Positions 12,394 to 23,851 of a stretch of DNA of 64,000 bases are shown in pieces; position 1 is the first letter of the stretch, and the number at the start of each line of letters is the position of its first letter. Under the pieces are notes generated by a model. It saw nothing but the letters and a program-made list of their open reading frames with translations, was not told the origin of the DNA and searched no databases. Where the stretch lies: positions 2,501-66,500 of the forward strand of contig BSBK01014767.1 of NCBI GenBank assembly GCA_027943335.1, given 5' to 3'. The DNA is from Chamaecyparis obtusa. Its lineage: Eukaryota; Streptophyta; Pinopsida; Cupressales; Cupressaceae. The position numbers and the translations under genes are program-made.

Positions 12394-13010
12394 TTGTTGA
12401 AAAAGGATGTGAAGTTTCAATGGACTGTAGAAGCTCAGGATGCATTTGAGAAGATTAAAGATGTGGTCCAACAAGAACCTATGCTTAGGTCTCCTGACTA
12501 TACCAAGCCTTTTTCATTGTTCTCTTTTGCATCATTTCACACCATTGCTATTGTTTTATTGCAAAAGGACAATGAAGGTTTTGAACATCCAATTGCATTT
12601 TTTAGCAAATTCTTCTAGGCTACTGAATTAAATTATGAGATGATGGAGAAGTAGGCATATGCATTGGTAAAAGAAGTCAAATCTTTTAGACCTTATCTAG
12701 TTTGTACAAAGGTACTTGCATATGTCCCACATGCAGTAGTTAAGGATGTCCTCACTCAGTCTGAAGTTACTGGAAAGAGATGCAAGTGGATTACTAGAAT
12801 TCAAGAATTCAATTTAGAAATCCATATCACTAAGCTTTTGAGAGGACAAGGCCTGGAAAAATTGATGACTGAAGAAAATATGGACTTAGTCCATGTAAAT
12901 AATGAAGGAACTCTTGATATGACAATTACAAGTATTGAATTGCAACTAGAATATGCTGATATTGTCTATTTCATAAAGAATGCTAGATGCCCAGACTATA
13001 TGATAGATAA
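12394..13010 (+). pseudogene. Tat-1 gypsy-type RNase H
   Basis: A frame continuous with the end of reverse transcriptase. It shows FQWTVEAQDAFEKIK, the tether-type PDYTKPFSLFSFAS, HPIAFFSKFF and AYALVKEVKSFRPYL. TAG codons at 12616 and 12652 interrupt it; the second is shared with Tat-2. The expected Asp in the FSLF(D)AS motif is replaced (SFAS), and Tat-2 has FSFAS too, so this domain may already have lost its catalytic Asp in the family. The separate archaeal-type domain could have taken over RNA removal; that is inference. Confidence 0.75.
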
Positions 13011-14205
13011 CCAAAAAAGATCCTTGAAATTGCAAGCTCAAAAATATACATTGATACAAGGAGACATGTATTGGAAAAATAGAGATGGAGTCTTATTGGT
13101 TTGTCTTGACAGATATGAGGTAGAGAAGGCTTTAGATGAAATGCATGCTGGTGTTTGTGGAGGTCATTTTTCAACAAGGACTACTGCTCACAAGATTTTA
13201 AGGGCTGGCTATTTATTGCCTACCTTTTTTAAAGATTCATTCCAGTATGTTAGGAAATGTGAACCTTGTCAGAGATTTGCTTCAAAATTAAAGTACTCAG
13301 GAGCACTATCATTGAACCCAATAGCTGTTGAAGCACCATTTTCCATGTGGGGCTTGGATTTCATAGGTTAGTTTGCTGAGAAATCTAGTGGAGGACATAG
13401 TTATATACTTGTTGCAACTGACTATTTCACAAAATGGATAGAGGCTATTCCTACAAAGAGGGAAACAAGTAAAGTGGTGATTGATTTCTTACTTGACAAT
13501 ATTTTGACCATATTTGGTGTTCCTGTGAAGTTGATTATAGATAATGCAATGTGTTTCAGATCAGATGACTTTAAGGAGTTTTGTAATGAAAATGGAATCA
13601 TCACTTCCTATTCATCTCCTTATCATCCTCAAGAAAATGGATAGGTCGAGTCTAGCAATAAAAGTATCCTGACAATCTTGAAGAAAACACTTGGAAAGAA
13701 TAAGAGAGCTTGGCATTCCAAGTTGAGATTGGCCTTATGGGCAAATAGGATTACAGTGAAAAGAGCCACTGGGAAGTCCCTCTTTGAGCTTGTATATGGT
13801 TTTCAATCAAGACTACCTATAAATAATCTAATTCTAGTTTATCAGTTTATTCAGGATGAAGAATTGGATGTTACAGAGCCTATGCAGAATATAATTATGT
13901 AGCTGATAGAATTGGATGAACAGAGAAAAGAAAGTCAGAAGAATAATATCAAGTTGCAATAGAAGATGAAGTACTTATTTGAAAAAAGAGAAACTACCAC
14001 GAAATTCAAGGCTGATGATCTGGTACTTCAATGGAATGTAAGAGTAGAAGATAAAGGGAAGCATAAGAAATTTGAATCACTGTGGCTTGGTCCTTTTGTG
14101 ATTCATGATAGTTTTGGGAAGGATTTCTACTTACTGAAGAACATGGATGGTGAAGTTTTTGAATTTCCAGTGCATGGGCAATTCTTGAAACCTTTTTTTA
14201 GTTAA
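13011..14205 (+). pseudogene. Tat-1 integrase
   Basis: A zinc-binding HHCC region is seen at about 13120-13290 (GGHFSTRTTAH, then RKCEPCQRF). The catalytic core has Asp in MWGLDFIG (13348), Asp in LIIDNAMCF (about 13535) and Glu in VESSNKS (about 13647). The C-terminal part has DDLVLQWNVRVEDKGKHKK and LGPFVIHDSF and ends at TAA 14203-14205. No chromodomain is present. Stops occur at 13369, 13642, 13900 and 13963. It would insert the cDNA into the chromosome. Confidence 0.87.
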
Positions 14206-14374
14206 GTTTTTGATTCTCATGCATGTGTAAATAATTTGTAAATCTTGTACAGGTTTGTTTCCTTTCAAGTTGTGTGTTTCTTTCCCTATTGTCAGTTACT
14301 GGTTTTTGGTCTGCATCCCAGAGTCCTGTGGTTCTTGTTAAAACTTGTGTTTGAACATCCTCAAATAGAGCCAC

Positions 14375-17300
14375 TATTGGCACCTACAAAAATTTCATGG
14401 CTTTACTAGTTTTCTTCTAGCCTTTGCAGTTATTTTTCCATATTTTTGGTAACACCCTAGGCAAAATTTCAAAAATCTATCCGTTTGCAAGGAAAACCCT
14501 AAGTGTGCCCTAGCCCTGTTCTAATTTCATGTTACTTTTTCAGGCCACTTAAAATTTCTTTAAGGCATGTGCATTAAATTTTATTACCCTGGTGGCCTTT
14601 ATTTTCCTAAGTCTCCAAGCACCCAGCTTTAATTTTTCCTAGGTCCGTTAGTGTAATTTTTCCTAAGTCTAGTGCTTTAATATTTCCTAAAGTCTCCGGC
14701 CTTTCGCCTTTCCTGGGCCTAGCTTTCTGACACCATCTTGATCCAATGATAGGCATAAGATCTTATGGAGTGTGTTAGAGGGTTGTGAAGTTGCGCCAGC
14801 CATTGATTCTTTTTCACGGCTAGTGCTTTTTCAATAATGGGTCCACATACCAAGCATGCTTAGTCAACATTTTCTCATTGGTCCACATATTAATGACTTA
14901 GAATATTGTCAGTGGGGCAAATGATTTTAGAGGTTCAGTGGTTCTAATAGTGGCAGAGCATCGATGGCCAGCGTATGATCTTAAGGGTTATTTCTAACAC
15001 ATGAGGCTATAAGACCAGCCATTGATTCTTTTCTGTGTCAGAGGTTTGTCAGAATAGGGGCAAGATTCTTCATCGATGGTGGGTGTATGTTCTGGTGGAA
15101 TCTTCATGGCTTATGAGGGCTTAAGCCTGACCATTGATTTGTTTCATGTCAGGGGATCTATCAAATCAATATAAAAAGGTTGATCCAACGGTTGTCATGA
15201 GATCTGATAGAATATGTCAGAGGCTTGTGGTTTTATGACAACCATTGATTTTTCTTTGTGACGTAATCTTTTCTTTCAGTGGGTCCACTACCAGGTGTGC
15301 ACAGTTGGTCATTTCTTATTGGTCCGCATAGGAATATGTCAGATGTGTTGTTAGGTGGGCCCAAGGGTATCAAAGTTTTCGACGGCTTAGACAAAAGTTT
15401 GGCGGCACTGATATTTTTCTATGTGTTCGCTCATTTGCCAGGTGTTTGACGGGGTTCTAAGTCCTTTTAGTGAATATGCGAGTGGTCTATTTTCTGAATC
15501 TCTAGATAAATTGGTGAAGCCCTAATGTATTAGGTGAACATACGATTATCTTTGGTCACTGATTCACCAAATGTTTCTTGAGGTGGGTTGTGAAATTATC
15601 TTGCGAACTAGTGAATGAAGGTTTTTGTATTCATGGAATGTAACCCAGGGTTAAATAAAAACTCAGCAATTCAGCAAAAAATTTTGTTCACTGAATTACT
15701 TGACTAGACCGAGGTTAAGACTAAGTATTAAGCAACTTGGAATTTCTTACAGTCACGTATTCGCCAAATGTGCAAAAGGTTAGGTGCTTGGCCGAGAAGT
15801 GGGACTGCCTGGTGACTTGTTGCTGATGTGTTGCTTTCTGATTGGCTGAGCTGGAAGGAATTTTGGACATGTCAGTGGGCCTGAGATATTCAAAGTGATG
15901 CTAGTGTGGAAGATCTAATGAATGGTGTATGATCTCATGGAGTCTGTTAGGGCTATGAGATTATGCACCAACCATGCAATTAAAACTTTATAAAGTGTGG
16001 GTCTAGTATGCTACGTGGTGCCTTTTCATCACTGACATGCTCTATTTTGATTGGTTCGAAGGTTTAATGATATGGAAAGAACTTTTTAAAGGGTTTTGAT
16101 GACTGTTGGAGAAGTTTTGTGAACCACCCGATCTATCGAGAAGAGATGTAATCAACAGTCATGTTTTAAAGTTTCCCAACTGATCATTACCATTGGGAAT
16201 TTGAATTTTAAATGGTTTCCAGTGACAAAAGGACTAAAAATTGATTGTTTTAGTGGTAGGATTTGATGAAGTTGTTGTGTCGACTATTGTAGGATGATCC
16301 AAAGGGTTTGATGATTGATTGTAGACACCTATACCATCTTAAAATGAACATAGGTGAAGCTCAAAGCATGTTGCAGATGTACAATTAGACTGACAAGGGA
16401 TGGTGTTTGCATGATCTTCGGTACAAATCAAGATTTTTCATTGATGAAGATCAATTCTCGGATCTGTTTGTCTAGGTTGCTTGGTTTTCTCCCCTGGAAT
16501 TAATTGTTGATTGAAATTGGTTCATTTAGTAGGTGAAACCCTAACCCTAGCTATCTGAAGCTTGCTGCATCCTGAATTCTTTTAGAATTCCAAGATAGCT
16601 AATGGTATAAGTAGTAAGAGTTTTGATTTTGTAAGGGTTCCAAGATTTTTTGGTTTTCCTAGCTTTGTGGTTTTCCAATCTTTTGGTTCTGGGTTCCAAT
16701 TTTTGGCATTCTAAGGGATTCTATTCTCTGGTTCCATATTCTTGATGGTTGAATGCTAATAATACAAGCTTTACAGAGAAGATTATTGATCTTGAGTTTT
16801 TGAGTGAAAAGTTTCCTTGTATGTATTGATACACTTTCATGAAATACAATACAATTTCTACCTTGGTTTTGTTATTGTCTCTTGGCTTTGTGTTTATTCT
16901 TGTGTGTTTCTATTTGTAAGGAATATAGAACATACTAGTTGTAAGGTAGCTATCTAATTGTTGCATAAGTTCCTTTCAAGGAAAGGATTAAATCCTCATG
17001 TGCAATTTGAGGGAATGAACACATTTGTGGAGATCTTGATGGTAGAAAACCTAGATTGAGAAGATGGTTTGTAAGGCACTCTATGTAAATTGTATGTGGT
17101 TTGTAAGGCATACCATTGTATTTCCTTGAAATTATCCTATTGATTTATGTTAGACTCCTTTGTCCAAAGGATTAGGCACTGGTCTGATCTCTGCTATTCA
17201 AACACATTTCTATTGTCAAGCACAAATTTTATCACTATCATTACCATTTCATTTCATGTTCATGTACCCAAAAAATAGGACTATTCTTGATGTTTTACCA

Positions 17301-17718
17301 TCCATAGTTGTTGATTCCTTGAAGAGTGAATCAGAGGTTAGCCTTCCTTGAGTTTTACTCATAAAAAGAAGGACTCATCACCCTTATGCCATTATTCATG
17401 TTATCATACTAGGAGTTTCATTACTCACATTTTGCAACTGTTTGTTCTTAGCTATCTTTAGAATTATCTTCCATAAATGTACTTCTAGTGAACTCAATAG
17501 CATGACAATGAAGACCTAATCCACCAGTCCATAGCTTACTTGAAAGATAGTAACCTATTTGTAGGAAATACCCACCTGAGTCCTATGGAGCTCAAAGAAG
17601 AAGGAGGATCTTATTCAATCTTCATCAATTAGGCTTTTCTTGCAAACTTGGAAACCTATTTACTAAGAATCAAGCCAATATCCTTGCCAAGTTTGACCCA
17701 CAAGAAAAATCCCTAACA
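14375..17718 (+). repeat. 3' LTR of Tat-1
   Basis: Starts TATTGGCACCTAC (the expected TG is mutated to TA) and ends CCCTAACA, followed by the target duplication GAGAT. Length equals the 5' LTR exactly. The telo-box-like AAACCCTAACCCTA is at 16536-16549. The usual polypurine tract just before it is weak: only AAATAGAG stands out. Confidence 0.92.
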
Positions 17719-17723
17719 GAGAT

Positions 17724-18306
17724 AACACATAGAAGTAATAACACACAAGTGAGAGAGATAATGTAGATCAACTCCTTATATTTCTTCAAATTGATTGATA
17801 CATGTCGGGCTATAAGGCCTTCCCAGTTAGGGCCAGATATTACAATTCAAGTACAAATGTCCTCCAACATGTGAGGATCTAAAACTATCTTCAATCATCT
17901 AATTTCTATCTTCTATCAAACTTATGTCCTAATTGATCTCCTCAAAATACAAAAAAAGATTACAATATATGCAAATGAACAAGTCAGCCTTCAGATCCAC
18001 CATTAACAGAAGGAATGACCAGATCTAGGTCCATGCACTTCCCAATGATAGGTACCAACATTAAATCTATGACCAAAATTAATTGCACAAGTCGGCCTCA
18101 ATAGAAAATAAAATAAACAACTTGATAAGCAAGGATAATCGAGCACTAGGAAAAGATAACTGAGTGCTAGGGAATTAACCGACCAACTCGGTTAACAAAG
18201 GAAATGGAGCAACTACCTAGCCAAATTAGTTAAAGAAGGAACCGAGCAATAGAGGAAAAAACAAACTTGTTTTTGGTGACACAGGATTGCCAAGGACCCG
18301 AGATGG

Positions 18307-18367
<61 letters not shown>

Positions 18368-18881
18368 GCATGGTCCTTTAGGTGTTATTTTGTCACCTTT
18401 TTTACCATATCTTCTGGTGGATTCATTTTCTCTTGATTCTTTCTGCACTCCCTCTGAGGTCTCTAGTGCCCCATTTTGGGACCTCTATAGGGAACAAATC
18501 AACTCAGTTGACCTATTCCCAAGGAAGAGGTCGACCAAATTGACATCTTCTCTGAGGGGTTTCAGGTGTGGGGCCTGAAGTGTCTTTGGTTTGTCAATTG
18601 ATTTATTTTTATTTCCAGGTCATCCTGCTTTATTTTCCATCCCAAAACTAGGATATAAGTAGGATTGGGAATTTCATTTTCACATTGTATCATCATCAAT
18701 CAAGCTACATTATCATTTTAGGAGTGATTAAGAGAAACCATCTTCAAGCATCTCAAGTTCAATCATTTTCCCTTCTTACATCATGCTTCTTCCTTCAAGG
18801 TGGTAGTGCAGCTTGTCTTCTAATAGGAGAATACATCATTCCAAATCATTCAAGTTCTTCTATCCTTCATCATGTCATGTC
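17724..18881. other. Unassigned DNA between Tat-1 and Copia-B
   Basis: No reading frame with a recognisable product. It is the continuation of the host DNA left of Tat-1. It contains the CT microsatellite and, near 18650, a TATA-like GGATATAAGTAGG followed by a C/A-rich stretch, which resembles the promoter part of a plant LTR. It may therefore be an LTR fragment, but I found no partner copy in the window. Confidence 0.4.
18307..18364. repeat. (CT)n microsatellite, about 29 units
   Basis: An uninterrupted TC/CT run. Frames read across it on either strand are artefacts of the repeat. Confidence 0.97.
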
Positions 18882-19685
18882 TGTTAGAAAGTAAATTCCA
18901 CCAAGATAATTGAGGAGGGGGGGGGTGAATCAGTTATCAGATAAATACAAATTTTATCATCATCAACATATTTCAACAATGTTATCAATGTAAGAAACAA
19001 TCATAGAAAGATAAACATGCACAAAAACACAATAAAACAAGATATGTTGACTAGGGAACCTCTTCATCAGAGAGTAAACCACAGTGGGAATGATGCCCAC
19101 AAAAGATATACTAATATAAAAATTCCTTGTTAGATGATAGACTCTATTAAGAGCCTTCTGAAATACATTCAGTACTTATGAGTCCATGTTAGGAGATTTT
19201 GAATCCCTGTTAAAATATTCTAACCCTGTTAGGAGTTATGGAAGATAGAAGGACCCACTATACAAACAACTTCAAGGGAAAGATCATTGAACACACTATC
19301 CAACTAATCTCTGTATTACTCAAACTAAATAATACCAAATAATTACTTATCTCAGCAACTTATCTTTTCTCCTCTAACTGTGCCAAATCACACCAACTAC
19401 TTCACTAGATCGCAATATGAGATCTCTACAATTCACATATCCTCTTACAACATATATTTCTTAATTCCGTAATTCCTTACACATTTTATTTCTAAAAATA
19501 AAGGAAAACAATCCTTCCTTTATGCCATACTCAAATAATTAAAAATGAGTTGGCCAACAAGGCTTAACCAATTACAAAATATAAACCTTAATACATTACA
19601 CAATATTTCACAATAACATAGAATTTGTTGGCTTCCAAAAAAATAATTCTCCACTCATGTGACCTCTGACCATGCTATCACATCC
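18882..19685 (-). repeat. 3' LTR of Copia-B, first part
   Basis: Starts TGTTAGAAAGTAAATT and matches the Copia-A LTRs, including the GGGGGTGAATCAGTTAT block. It is broken at CATCC (19681-19685), the target duplication of the chromovirus. With 41753-42152 it makes an LTR of about 1204 bp, against 1200 and 1165 bp in Copia-A. Confidence 0.88.
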
Positions 19686-21322
19686 TGGTGTAGGAGTAGC
19701 TAGGAAATCCTCATAGCCCTTAGTTTTGGCTTGTATCTGACATTAGCCAAGATATATTTGTGAGTTTTTTTTTTCCCTTAGAAGGTCTTGCAAATATGGA
19801 CTAGGTGAGTTAGTGTTAGAACTAAGGTCACCAATTAGTCATTGTTAGTTGTTCTTGGTTAGCTTAGGCTTAGAAGTCTAAAGTGTGGATTTGAGTTATT
19901 AATGTGTTCTAAACACATGAGAGATGTAGGAAAGATGATTTAAGGTCATTTATGAGGTTATTTCTTCTAACCACATAGCTTAGAGTCCTATATTCTAGTT
20001 GGCCTAATCAATGTAAAAGATGCCAAAACGTTGTCATGACAACATTGGCAATTTATGGCAAATGTTGCATGCAACTCAAAAGCATTGGATGCCCTAAAAG
20101 ATAGGAGTGGATGAGAAATAAATTGGCCTTAAAACATGGAGAATGAAATCTAAGAAACTCTCAAGCTTTAATCCTGAGGTACAGAGTATTGTAACTAATT
20201 TTGTGAAGAGCAAAAGAGCTTTGCAATTCTGGTTATGAGAGTTTACTGAGAATTTTAGTGTTATAGTGCTATCTAATGGATTCAATGTTGTGAATTAGTG
20301 ATAGATTTGTGTTCATAGGATATTTATAAGACTTTTTAATTATGCAAGAAATTTGATTTGATTTGATTCAGTGTCTTGAATAAATTGTTTAAGCTCTAGT
20401 GGTTTTCTTGGTCCTATCCTAACCAGTTTGTCTTGCTATGGCTCCCCCATGAAATCTAGCCATGAAATCTTCCTAAGGGTAGATGAATATTTTAGGGGAG
20501 CCATTGGTCTACATATATTCAAAGTTAGGAGTCATGGAGAGTCAAGTAGATATTTCTAATATCAAGCCCTAGGCAAGCTTAGAGTGCCCGATTAGTGGTT
20601 TGACAGTAAAGAATCTAAGATTTAATGCAGGGGATAGAAGTATAGTATGGAAAAAGTATAGTTCCAAGTGTGATATGAACATATATTAACATTATAGGAG
20701 GATTGAGAGTCTATCAATCCATTTGATTGAGATTTGAGCAAGAAACTAGTAAGGTCCTATAAACTAGGCCTATTAGCCCTATTTGACCTAGATAATAGGA
20801 ACCCTGTGTACGAATGACCTAGGAGTCTAAACCCTTCAGAATCCTTAATAAAATAAAAAAGGGTATTCAAATGTGGGATTAGTTTTTCCAGTTTTTTGGA
20901 AATTTTTGGCAAGAAAGTGGAAAAAGACCCTATCAAGGGCTACAAGGAATTAGGCCTAATTAGGCCTCCTCAGGGAAAATTCTTGAACCCGATAGAAAAG
21001 TTCTTGGAGATCCTTCAAGATGGATCCAAATGGAATCATATGGAATTTTTTCAATGATTTTGGCACCCCTACAATGATTTCTAATGTTTGTGTGAAGATG
21101 GCACTTAGAGCCTTCTAAGTGTAGGAGAAAGCATTGAGGAAACAACAAGGTGAGTGTCCTTCAAGGTGAACCAAAAGGAGTGAGGCTCTTAAAGAAGAGT
21201 TAGGAAAGGCCTTAGTTAATCATCTAATCCTTTTGAGGTCCCAGAGGAAATTAGGACCCTTCAAGAAGACAAGAAAGGTCTTCTTAGTAATTGTGCAAGA
21301 AAACCTAGATGCACATACACCA
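19686..21322 (+). repeat. 5' LTR of the chromovirus
   Basis: Starts TGGTGTAGGAG and ends CATACACCA; matches 40111-41747 with equal length. The short frames inside have no recognisable product. Confidence 0.9.
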
Positions 21323-21325
21323 TAT

Positions 21326-21337
21326 TGGTATCAGAGC
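21326..21337 (+). promoter_or_regulatory. Primer binding site of the chromovirus
   Basis: TGGTATCAGAGC, 3 bp after the LTR end. This matches the 3' end of plant initiator tRNA-Met as a primer complement. Confidence 0.9.
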
Positions 21338-21361
21338 TTGTTTTGACTAGGCTTGTGGTTG

Positions 21362-22655
21362 ATGTTACAACCTACTGAATCAGTAGGAGAGAATACATAT
21401 TTTGGGTCAATAGAAGATAAAGCAATGGTGACTAATTCTGAGTTAACTAAGAAGGTGGAAGACCAAGAAGAGGACAATAGATTGCTAAGGGAAATATTGG
21501 CTCAAATGGAAGAACTCTTGGGTGAAGTCGAAGAAAAAGTTGATAAGGTGAAAGATAAGATAGATAAGAAGGAAGAGAAATAATCAAGGGAAAAGGAATT
21601 AGAATTGGAGGAGGAATCTCCAAACCCTAACCTTGTTCTTCTTGAAGAACCCTTCTTGAAGGCACTAAAGGCCTCACATGCCAAAGCTTTGGAGGGTGTA
21701 CCACTATTCATTGGACAAATGGATCCAGATTCAGTCATGGACTAGATAGATAGCATAGAGAATCACTTTGAATGTGATGGTATATCAGAGGCCCAAAAAG
21801 TGATGGTGGCCAAGTCTAGGCTTGAGAGGTTCAACACTCACATGGTGGAAGTTTTTTCAAACTGAAAAAGAGAAAGAAGGAAAGAGTCCAATAGTTACAT
21901 GGAAGGACATAGTGACTAAGGTGAAGCATACCTACTTACCTGATGACTATGAAGTTCAGCTACATAGAAGGAGACATAATCTTAGAAAAAAATATTTGGA
22001 TGTCCAAGCATACACCGAAGAGTTCCAAAAGTTGTGTTTGAGATCAAAAGTGGTAGAAGATGAAAGCATTAAATTAGCTAGGTATTTGAATGGTTTTAAG
22101 TGGTCTATTCAAGAAGACATGAGTCTTGTTAACTTCAAAACTAGCTGCCAATGTTATCAGATGGCCTTGAAGATTGAGGAGAAAGGAAAAAGAAATAAAG
22201 AAAAAAACTCCAAAGGAAGAGGTGGACGAAGAGATAGTAGAGTACAAAGAGGTGGATATGGTGGAAGGAGTTCAGAATCAAGGACTCAAGGATAAGTCAA
22301 ATACACTGAGCAACAAGAGGGAAGCTCTAGTAGAGGTGGTAGAGGAAGGAACTCTAACTTTAGAGGAAGAAGTGGTGGACAAGGAAGAGGAAATTATTTT
22401 TCCAATATGAAATGCTATCACTGTAACCAAATGGGACACCCTACCTATAGGTGTCCAGAGAATGGTAGTACTTCACAAGGAGGTGAAAAGAGAACTAATT
22501 TTGTTCATGAGGAGATAAATGTAGTAGAGAAACACCCTGAGGTACCACTGACATTAGAGGAAGGTGAGAACCTCATGATGAGGATAACATTAATCAAGGA
22601 TCTGGTGAAAGAAGAGCCAAGCCAAATGAGGTCCCTATTTAGGATAAAGTGTAAG
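21362..22655 (+). pseudogene. Chromovirus gag, 3' end cut by an insertion
   Basis: ATG at 21362 gives MLQPTESVGENTYFGS, then a Glu/Lys-rich coiled coil. The capsid region contains FLKALKASHAKALEGVPLF, and in another frame THMVEVF, then YLPDDYEVQLHRRRHNL and VQAYTEEFQKLCLRS. After a basic Arg/Gly-rich stretch comes one CCHC knuckle, CYHCNQMGHPTYRC (about 22412). Stops at 21581 and 21742 and at least one frameshift near 21810 disrupt it. The 7.1-kb insertion follows directly after KCK; the frame resumes at 29785 with the protease. Confidence 0.88.
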
Positions 22656-23632
22656 TGTTGGAAATATTCAGGAATTAACTGAGTTACTGAGAGGGGAGGG
22701 GTGAATCAGTAACTCCAAATTTTCTTTCAATTTAACATGTAATTTACTTTTAACCATTGCATACAGAAAGCATGAAACATAAAAGCATTCACAATAATGA
22801 CACATAGATTTGGTTACCCAGAAACCTTCCAAAAGAAAGTAAAACTGGGGTGGGGATGAAACCCACAAAGCTTTAATACTGCAGAATAAAGTTGGCCGGT
22901 TAAGGCTTACAATTTGATCACTTCTGATGATCTACCCTGTTAGGAGCAATAAGGATTGCTAAATCCACCCTGTTAAAGGATTTACAAACATACAATGAAG
23001 TATGCACTCGGTAAAGAGATTTTACAAAAGACTGTTAAGTCTACCCGGTTAAAGGATTTAGTACTGATTCACCTGTTAGGATGAAACAGTAGATCTCTGG
23101 CTTTGCAACTGGACTGCTGATTGAGATTTGCTGATGTACTAATCACCTTCTGTGATGAATTTGTCTTTGCTGTTCCTTATACTTCTGAAGCCCTTTGTAA
23201 TTTTCTTATCTCTTCCTTTCTTTCTTTTCACATATATGTTTCTTACTTACATTTTACATTTTTACAACATTGTTTATATACAAGTCTTAAACAATTAATT
23301 ACAATTGCAATTACAAAGTCGGCTTGACAAATAAACATAAGTGCTACTAAGTCGGCCCAAGTATGGTTACACAGTTCCTGCAAACTAACTCGGTGACTTT
23401 CTGATACTCGGCGTCCACTGCATTACTCGGCATCGTCATGCACTCGGCAGAAGTGAAGGCACGGTTCATACTGATCACTTGGTAGGTTTTGAACTCGGTA
23501 AATACTGGTGACTCGGTAGACATGATGTTACTCGGTTTACACTGTCTTGTTCGGTTTGTACTAACTTGCTCGGTTTGCACTCAGAATGCAAATAAGTGTT
23601 GTCACTAGTGGCAATTCTGCTTAATGCCAACA
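22656..23632 (-). repeat. 3' LTR of the non-autonomous element
   Basis: Plus-strand edges are TGTTGGAAATATTC and AATGCCAACA. It contains the block GAGAGGGGAGGGGTGAATCA shared in form with the copia LTRs, and eight CTCGG motifs between 23389 and 23575. Only one copy of the 18-bp unit expanded in the other LTR is present. Confidence 0.92.
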
Positions 23633-23645
23633 ATCTCCCCCTTTA
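23633..23645 (-). promoter_or_regulatory. Polypurine tract of the non-autonomous element
   Basis: Reads AAAGGGGGAGAT on the minus strand, directly before the LTR (TGTTGG). The same GGGGGAGAT-TGTT junction is found in Copia-A and the TRIM. Confidence 0.8.
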
Positions 23646-23851
23646 GCATTAGTGACAAAAACACTTATTGGCCAAAACTTATATACATGAATCATGCTGA
23701 GTTTTATTTTGATTTTTCAAAATTTGTCTTTGTTATAGGGCTTTATACATTGTCTCCCCCTTTCAATGTGCTAACTGTTTCTATACAAATCTTCTTCTAT
23801 ACATATCTCCCCCTTTTTGACGATAATGCCAAAGGTGTCTATACAGGTTAT
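23646..23851. other. 3' untranslated stretch of the non-autonomous element
   Basis: No frame of its own. It is pyrimidine-rich on the plus strand, with several runs like CTCCCCCTTT (purine-rich on the transcribed strand), which could be secondary polypurine primers. Confidence 0.5.

Larger units (their letters stand above)
3921..17718 (+). mobile_element. Tat-1: complete Tat-clade Ty3/gypsy LTR retrotransposon
   Basis: A 13.8-kb element bounded by the 5-bp target duplication GAGAT (3916-3920 and 17719-17723). Both LTRs are 3344 bp. Internal order is primer site, gag, protease, archaeal-type RNase H, reverse transcriptase, gypsy RNase H, integrase. About 17 mismatches occur in the first 230 bp of the LTR pair by eye, mostly C/T and G/A. 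The coding region lies in two frames joined by one apparent 1-bp deletion near 11900 and has many TAG/TGA stops, so the copy is dead. The dual RNase H and long LTRs point to the Tat/Ogre branch; the lineage within it is not resolved. Confidence 0.92.

Noticed and set aside
18230..18578. Frames with Leu-Ser or Arg-Glu repeats
   Set aside because: They are translations of the CT microsatellite.
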